This document shows, piece by piece, positions 59,679 to 64,000 of a stretch of DNA of 64,000 bases; the first letter of the stretch is position 1; the number at the start of each line of letters is the position of its first letter. The notes under the pieces were generated by a model that was not told the origin of the DNA, did not search any database, and saw only the letters and a program-made list of their open reading frames with translations. The position numbers were made by a program, and so were the translations under genes. The stretch is from Hymenobacter gummosus (GTDB lineage: Bacteria; Bacteroidota; Bacteroidia; Cytophagales; Hymenobacteraceae): contig NZ_RXOF01000023.1 in NCBI RefSeq assembly GCF_003970915.1, positions 1 to 64,000 of the forward strand, in the 5' to 3' direction.

Positions 59679-59711
59679 ACGCGGACCCTGCCCCAGGGTC
59701 CGCGTTTTTTT
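59679..59711 (+). terminator. Rho-independent terminator after the second FKBP gene
   Basis: ACGCGGACCCTG (59679-59690) pairs with CAGGGTCCGCGT (59694-59705), loop CCC, followed by T6. Confidence 0.9.
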
Positions 59712-59743
59712 GTCGCTGGCCGCCGGCCCCGCGCCGTTCGGCT

Positions 59744-59751
59744 TACCTTAG
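59744..59751 (+). promoter_or_regulatory. Promoter core abutting the third FKBP start
   Basis: TACCTTAG, two mismatches to TAnnTTTG, ends five bases before the ATG at 59757: leaderless or nearly leaderless transcript predicted. Confidence 0.4.
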
Positions 59752-59756
59752 CCCCG

Positions 59757-60173
59757 ATGCTGACTACGGTTTTTCTTCTCGCTCTGGCGGCCCCTGGCTC
59801 CCCGGCCGCCGACACGCTGCGCACCCCGGGCGGCGTGCAGTACGTGGTGCACCAGCCGGGCCAGGGCCAGCCGCCGGGGCCTAAGGGTTCCGTGCGCGTG
59901 CACTACACCGGTTTTCTGCCCAACGGCAAGTATTTCGACACCTCGGCCACCGACCGCCGGCCGCTGCGGGTGCGCCTGGGCCGCGGCGAAATCATTCCGG
60001 GCTGGGAGGAGCTGCTGCCGCTGCTGCCCGCGGGTGCCCGCGTGTGGGCCCGCGTTCCGGCCCGGCTGGCCTACGGCGCCAAGGGCGTGCGCGACCCCGA
60101 CGACGACACGCGCTACCGCATCCCGCCCGACACCGACCTGGTGTTCGAGCTGGAAATCGTGCGGGTGAATTGA
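59757..60173 (+). CDS. FKBP-type peptidyl-prolyl isomerase, minimal form
   Basis: 138 residues. A short signal peptide (MLTTVFLLALAAPGSPAAD) without lipobox Cys is followed by one FKBP domain (about 25-138: GSVRVHYTGFLPNGKYFDTS, IIPGWEELLPLLPAGARVWA, VPARLAYGAKG). It probably works in the periplasm. The open frame extends to 59652 through the terminator, so the ATG at 59757 is preferred. Third FKBP gene of the tandem. Confidence 0.88.
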   Translation: MLTTVFLLALAAPGSPAADTLRTPGGVQYVVHQPGQGQPPGPKGSVRVHYTGFLPNGKYFDTSATDRRPLRVRLGRGEIIPGWEELLPLLPAGARVWARVPARLAYGAKGVRDPDDDTRYRIPPDTDLVFELEIVRVN

Positions 60174-60241
60174 TTGCCGCTTGCAGGTGTTCAGGATCAG
60201 CACCTTTCCCGGGCCCACTCGGCCCGCCGCGGGTGGCCGAC

Positions 60242-60273
60242 TTGATAAAGCGGCCCGCGGCGGTGTACCTTCG
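60242..60273 (+). promoter_or_regulatory. Promoter of tdk
   Basis: TTG at 60242-60244 and TACCTTCG at 60266-60273, 21 bases apart, with the tdk ATG 32 bases downstream. Confidence 0.5.
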
Positions 60274-60305
60274 GATTTCCAAGCAGCCCGTTTTTCACCC
60301 CGCGC

Positions 60306-60935
60306 ATGTTTATTGAACCCCGTGTCGGCAATGGCCGCGAGTTGCCCCGCCGGGGCTGGATTGAGGTGGTCGTCGGCTCGATGTTCTCGGGCAAGACCGA
60401 GGAGCTGATTCGGCGCCTGAACCGGGCCAAGATTGCCCGGCAGCGGGTCGAAATATTTAAGCCCGCCCTCGATACGCGCTACCACGTGGAGGATGTGGTG
60501 TCGCACAACGCCACCAGCATCCGCTCCACGCCCATCACCTTCCCGCAGGAAATGCTGCTGCTGGCCAGCAACTGCGACGTGGTGGGCATCGACGAAGCCC
60601 AGTTTTTCGACGCCTCGCTGGTGGAAGTCTGCAACCAGCTGGCCAACCACGGCGTGCGCGTCATCGTGGCCGGGCTGGACATGGACTACCTCGGCCAGCC
60701 TTTCGGACCCATGCCGGCGCTGCTGGCCGTGGCCGAGTACGTGACCAAGGTGCACGCCGTGTGCGTGCGCTGCGGCGACATTGCCACCTACTCCTTCCGC
60801 AAAGCCGCCTCGGCCGAGCAGGTACTGCTGGGCGAAACCGATTCCTACGAAGCCCGCTGCCGCCACTGCTTCCTGGAAGGCCAGCAAGAAAAAAGCGCGG
60901 CCGAAACCGATGCCGTGGCTACTACCAAGCACTAA
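60306..60935 (+). CDS. tdk: Thymidine kinase
   Basis: Type II (TK1-like) thymidine kinase phosphorylating thymidine to dTMP for salvage. In 209 residues: P-loop [11 protein letters not shown] (about 24-34), catalytic Asp-Glu in VGIDEAQFF, and the zinc-ribbon cysteines in AVCVRCGD and CRHCF. N-terminal and C-terminal extra residues are few. Followed by the PorZ gene after 57 bases. Confidence 0.95.
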   Translation: MFIEPRVGNGRELPRRGWIEVVVGSMFSGKTEELIRRLNRAKIARQRVEIFKPALDTRYHVEDVVSHNATSIRSTPITFPQEMLLLASNCDVVGIDEAQFFDASLVEVCNQLANHGVRVIVAGLDMDYLGQPFGPMPALLAVAEYVTKVHAVCVRCGDIATYSFRKAASAEQVLLGETDSYEARCRHCFLEGQQEKSAAETDAVATTKH

Positions 60936-60992
60936 TTGGGGCGCGGCGGCGTTACGGGCGTACCCTTATCCGCTGATACTCTTCTTCGACGT

Positions 60993-63326
60993 ATGACACA
61001 AGCGCTACGCTCTGCGCTGCTGCTGGCTTTCACGCTGCTGGCTGGCATCCTTTCCGCTTCGGCCCAGCGCACCGCCGCCTACGGCGACTGGCAGCTGCAC
61101 CTGCCCACCAACCGCTCCCGCACGCTGGCCGACGCCGGCGACCGGATCTTCGTGGCGGCCGAGGACGCGTTTTACGTGTTCGACAAGCAGACCACCAGCA
61201 TTCAGCGCCTCTCCCGCCGCGACGGGCTGAACGACGTGGACGTGGATGCGCTGGCCTTTGACTCGCTCACCCAGCAGGTGGTGGTGGTGTACCGCAGCGG
61301 CACCATCGATTTGCTTTCGCCCGAGGGCCGGGTCGTTGGTACGCTCTCGGACATCAAGCGCAAGGCCATCGTGGGCAAGACCATCAACAGCGTCAGCGTG
61401 GCGCGGCGCCTGGCCTACGTCAACACCAACTTTGGCATTGTGGTAGTGGACTTGCAGCGCCGCGAGGTGCGCGACACCTACTCCAACATCGGCGCCGGCG
61501 GCGTGGTAGCCGAAACGTTTGCCACCACCGTGCTCGGCGACTCGCTGTACGCGGCCACCAGCAGCGGTTTGCTGCGCGGCCGCCTCACCGACAACCTGCT
61601 GAACTACCAGAACTGGCGCGTCAGCCCGAGCTACGGGCCGCGGCCCGGCAACCCCTACCGCTGGCTGGTCACGCACCAGGGCAAGGTGTACGCGGGTATG
61701 TTCGGCGACAACGTGCTGCGGGCCGTGGGGAACAACTGGGTCCGCATCGGCTTTTACACCCCCGACGTGCGCGGGCTGCGTTCTTCGGCCGCCGGGCTCA
61801 TCATCAATGAGCTGCAGCGCGTGACTATTCTGGACACGCGCACCAATACCGTGCGGCAGCAGGTGCAGAACCACCCGAAAATGCCCATCCCGCTGGACGC
61901 TAGCCGCAGCCGCAGCGGCCCCCTGTACGTGGCCGACTTCACCAACGGCCTGCTGCGCATCGAGGGCCAGAACGTGGAAAGCTTCGTGGCCAACGGTCCG
62001 GCCTCGGTGCAGGCCTTCAACATCCTGCCGGATGCGGCCAGTAAGACGGTGACGGTATTCTCGGGCGGCTACGGCAGCAACTACGCGCAGAATGGGTACC
62101 AGGATGGGTTTTACGTCTTCGATGAAAACGGCCGTTGGACCAACTACAACAGCCAGAACTACAGCGCGACGGATTTTCCGAATTTCAGAGACTTCAGCCG
62201 CGGCGTCCGCACGCCCGACGGCACCCTGTACGCGGCCAGCTACGGCTTTGGGCTGCTGGAGTGGAAAGGGCCGGGCCAGTGGAAGCAGTACACCTACGGC
62301 ATGCCCGGCGTGCCCCTAAGAACGGCCAACAGCGGCGGCGACCCGGAATACACCCGCCTGACCGATGCCGCCACCGACCCCAGCGGCAACGTGTGGGTGG
62401 TCAACCGCTCGTTCGACCGCGGCGGCCCCGGCTTGTTCCGCTTCACACCCTCGACGGGCGAGTGGCAGTCTGGCCCCACCTTCGCCGGCTCCGACAACCT
62501 GGAGCGCCTTGCCATCGACGACCTGGGGCACCTGTGGGTGGCCCGCGCCCTGGCCCTGAATCCGGGGGTAGTGGCCTACAACCCCGAAACGGCGGCCCTG
62601 CGCAACCTCAACTCCACTGACGGCCTGCCCAACTCCTCGGTGCGCGACATCGTGAAGGACCGCCGGGGCGCCATCTGGGCGGCCACCAACGTCGGCGTGG
62701 CGGTGTACGATGACCCCAGCTCGGCCTTTACGCCGGATGCCGCCGGCTTCCGCACGCCCATCGTGCGCCGGGGCGCGGGCAGCGGCTACGCGGCCCTGTC
62801 GACGGAGGTGGTGCGCTGCGTGGCCGTGGACGGGGCCAACCGCAAGTGGTTCGGTACCGATAACGGGCTGTGGCTGTTCAACGAGGACGCCGACGAGGGC
62901 CTGCTCTACTTCACCACCGACAACAGCCCGCTGCCCTCCAACCGCATTGTGGACGTGGCCGTGGACGACCGGACCGGCGAAGTGTGGGTAGCCACGGAGG
63001 CTGGCCTGGTATCGTACCGCGGCTCGGCCACGGTGACGGAGGGCACGCCCACGGCCAAGAGCTGCGCCAAGGTGTTCCCGAACCCGGTGCGCCAGGATTT
63101 CAGCGGGCAGGTGGGCATTTCGGGCTTGGCCAACAACGCCGAGGTCAAAATCACCGACGTGAGCGGCAAGCTGGTGTACCAGACGCGCGCCACCGGCGGC
63201 ACCGTGGTCTGGAACTTGGCCGACTACAACGGCCGCCGCGTGCAGTCGGGCGTGTACCTGGTACTGAGCGCCGACGCCGACGGCAAAAACGGCTGCATCT
63301 CGAAAGTGGCCGTATTGACCAAATAG
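60993..63326 (+). CDS. porZ: Type IX secretion component PorZ-like
   Basis: 777-residue exported protein resembling PorZ, a cell-surface T9SS attachment-complex member that hands anionic LPS to the sortase PorU. Seen: signal peptide (ending ILSASAQ), N-terminal propeller (WQLHLPTNRSRTLADAGDRI, SRRDGLNDVDVDALAFD, NTNFGIVVVDLQRREVRDTY), a second propeller with two-component-regulator-like repeats (NVWVVNRSFDRGGPGLF, GAIWAATNVGVAVYDD), and a T9SS C-terminal sorting tail (KVFPNPVRQDFSGQVGI to GVYLVLSADADGKNG). Together with the cargo tails at 36994 and 40424 it supports a working T9SS. The ATG at 60993 is chosen over an upstream frame. Confidence 0.88.
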   Translation: MTQALRSALLLAFTLLAGILSASAQRTAAYGDWQLHLPTNRSRTLADAGDRIFVAAEDAFYVFDKQTTSIQRLSRRDGLNDVDVDALAFDSLTQQVVVVYRSGTIDLLSPEGRVVGTLSDIKRKAIVGKTINSVSVARRLAYVNTNFGIVVVDLQRREVRDTYSNIGAGGVVAETFATTVLGDSLYAATSSGLLRGRLTDNLLNYQNWRVSPSYGPRPGNPYRWLVTHQGKVYAGMFGDNVLRAVGNNWVRIGFYTPDVRGLRSSAAGLIINELQRVTILDTRTNTVRQQVQNHPKMPIPLDASRSRSGPLYVADFTNGLLRIEGQNVESFVANGPASVQAFNILPDAASKTVTVFSGGYGSNYAQNGYQDGFYVFDENGRWTNYNSQNYSATDFPNFRDFSRGVRTPDGTLYAASYGFGLLEWKGPGQWKQYTYGMPGVPLRTANSGGDPEYTRLTDAATDPSGNVWVVNRSFDRGGPGLFRFTPSTGEWQSGPTFAGSDNLERLAIDDLGHLWVARALALNPGVVAYNPETAALRNLNSTDGLPNSSVRDIVKDRRGAIWAATNVGVAVYDDPSSAFTPDAAGFRTPIVRRGAGSGYAALSTEVVRCVAVDGANRKWFGTDNGLWLFNEDADEGLLYFTTDNSPLPSNRIVDVAVDDRTGEVWVATEAGLVSYRGSATVTEGTPTAKSCAKVFPNPVRQDFSGQVGISGLANNAEVKITDVSGKLVYQTRATGGTVVWNLADYNGRRVQSGVYLVLSADADGKNGCISKVAVLTK

Positions 63327-63327
63327 A

Positions 63328-63418
63328 ACGGCTAAATTGTTGAATTGTTAAATGGCTGGTCGTTCACGAATCGGTAGAACGGCCAGCCATTTAGCCATTT
63401 AACAATTCAACAATTGAC
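63328..63418. repeat. Inverted word-array spacer element, AATGGCTA type (porZ-recO)
   Basis: The 5' arm (63328-63362) reads CGGCTAAATTGTTGAATTGT and TAAATGGCTGG from the porZ stop; the 3' arm (63382-63418) reads GCCAGCCATTTAGCCATTTA and ACAATTCAACAATTG and ends next to the recO ATG. Confidence 0.85.
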
Positions 63419-63420
63419 CC

Positions 63421-64000
63421 ATGCTGATCAAGACCCGGGGCATCGTCCTGAACTACCTGAAATACCGCGAAACGAGCATCATTGCGCGCATCTACACCGA
63501 GCAGCGAGGGGTGCAGTCGTACGTCGTGAACGGGGTGCGCAAGGCCAAGCCGCCGGGGCGCATTGCGCTGTTTCAGCCCTTCACCCTGCTCGACATGGTG
63601 GCCTACGTCTCGCCCCGCGGCGGGCTGACGCGCCTCTCCGAGTACCGCTGCCTGCGCCCTTTCCACACCCTGCCCTACGACGTGCGCAAGAGCAGCGTGG
63701 TGCTGTTCCTCTCGGAAGTGGTGAGCCGGGTGCTGCGCGAGGAAGAGGCCAACGAGGCCCTGTTCGAGTTTCTGTACCAGGCCATTGTGGCGTTTGACGA
63801 GCAGGAAGAGGGCTTCGAGAACTTCTCCCTGATGTTTCTGCTGCGCCTGGCCCACTACCTGGGTTTCGGCCCCGAGTCGGGCCAGCAGATAACGGAGCAG
63901 GTAGCCTTTGCCACCGACGCCAACCTGCCCGGCACCACCCGCCCCACGGTGCTGCGCTTCCAGGAGTTCGAGCATTTCTTCGACGAGCTGCTGGCCGGCG
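63421..64000 (+). CDS. recO: DNA repair protein RecO, partial at window end
   Basis: Recombination mediator that loads RecA on SSB-coated single strands with RecR. The frame opens MLIKTRGIVLNYLKYRETSI, the usual OB-fold start of RecO, and continues for 193 residues without a stop to the window edge; the zinc-ribbon part should lie beyond. Supported blocks are the OB domain (about 1-85) and the start of the helical domain (SSVVLFLSEVVSRVLREEEA). Confidence 0.93.
   Translation, partial: MLIKTRGIVLNYLKYRETSIIARIYTEQRGVQSYVVNGVRKAKPPGRIALFQPFTLLDMVAYVSPRGGLTRLSEYRCLRPFHTLPYDVRKSSVVLFLSEVVSRVLREEEANEALFEFLYQAIVAFDEQEEGFENFSLMFLLRLAHYLGFGPESGQQITEQVAFATDANLPGTTRPTVLRFQEFEHFFDELLAG

Overview
The window looks like chromosomal DNA of a high-GC Bacteroidota bacterium, most likely of the Hymenobacter type (Cytophagales). 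The reasons are secreted proteins with type IX secretion (T9SS) C-terminal sorting tails, a PorZ-like T9SS component, promoter cores close to TAnnTTTG instead of sigma70 boxes, no obvious Shine-Dalgarno sequences, and a NADH dehydrogenase with separate nuoC and nuoD and a very short NuoG. The assignment rests on pattern recognition only.

Layout. 1-181: the end of an IS5-type insertion sequence sitting inside a Uma2-type gene. 367-17346: all 14 nuo genes (A-N, proton-pumping complex I) in order, with two extra small genes among A-J; a 2.5 kb insert (secreted protein, small membrane protein, ECF sigma factor) separates nuoA-J from nuoK-N. 17422-27531, mostly minus strand: amidohydrolase, DUF937-OmpA protein, lipoprotein, PolB-like 3'-5' exonuclease, a NarL-type response regulator with its beta-propeller sensor kinase, and an SdpI/SdpR-like pair with a clear palindromic operator. 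27691-35987: urease system (nickel permease, fused ureAB, ureC, ureF, ureG and opposing ureD), interrupted by an AT-rich foreign-looking gene and by a large lipoprotein gene; no ureE is seen. 36109-42952: an orphan four-helix sensor, two T9SS cargo genes (one frameshifted), a PhyH-type oxygenase and a pair of paralogous membrane proteins. 43014-64000: housekeeping and envelope genes (aspS, ABC ATPase, an ABC-permease/M1-peptidase fusion, tadA, sod, nucleoside permease, AAA ATPase, ndk, nrnA-like, three FKBP isomerases, tdk, porZ, partial recO).

The most unusual content is between the genes. At least a dozen spacers between co-directional genes hold an inverted pair of arrays made of a short degenerate word. 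The 5' arm follows the upstream stop codon and is G/T-rich, the 3' arm is A/C-rich and usually stops a few bases before the next start codon. The word differs between spacers (GTGCTTAG, AATGGCTA, GGGTCTTGGG, TTTTTCG, GAGCTTAGA, ATGTGCTG, AATCCG) but the layout is the same. A second set of long, nearly perfect inverted repeats is capped by GTCAT or GTAGCGCG; three of them share an inner GATAGTA motif. Several genes also have their promoter core 4-7 bases before the start codon, which predicts leaderless mRNAs.

Functionally the window combines respiration (complex I), urea and nickel metabolism, T9SS secretion and peptidyl-prolyl folding in the envelope, and nucleotide metabolism (ndk, tdk, nucleoside uptake, oligonucleotide turnover).
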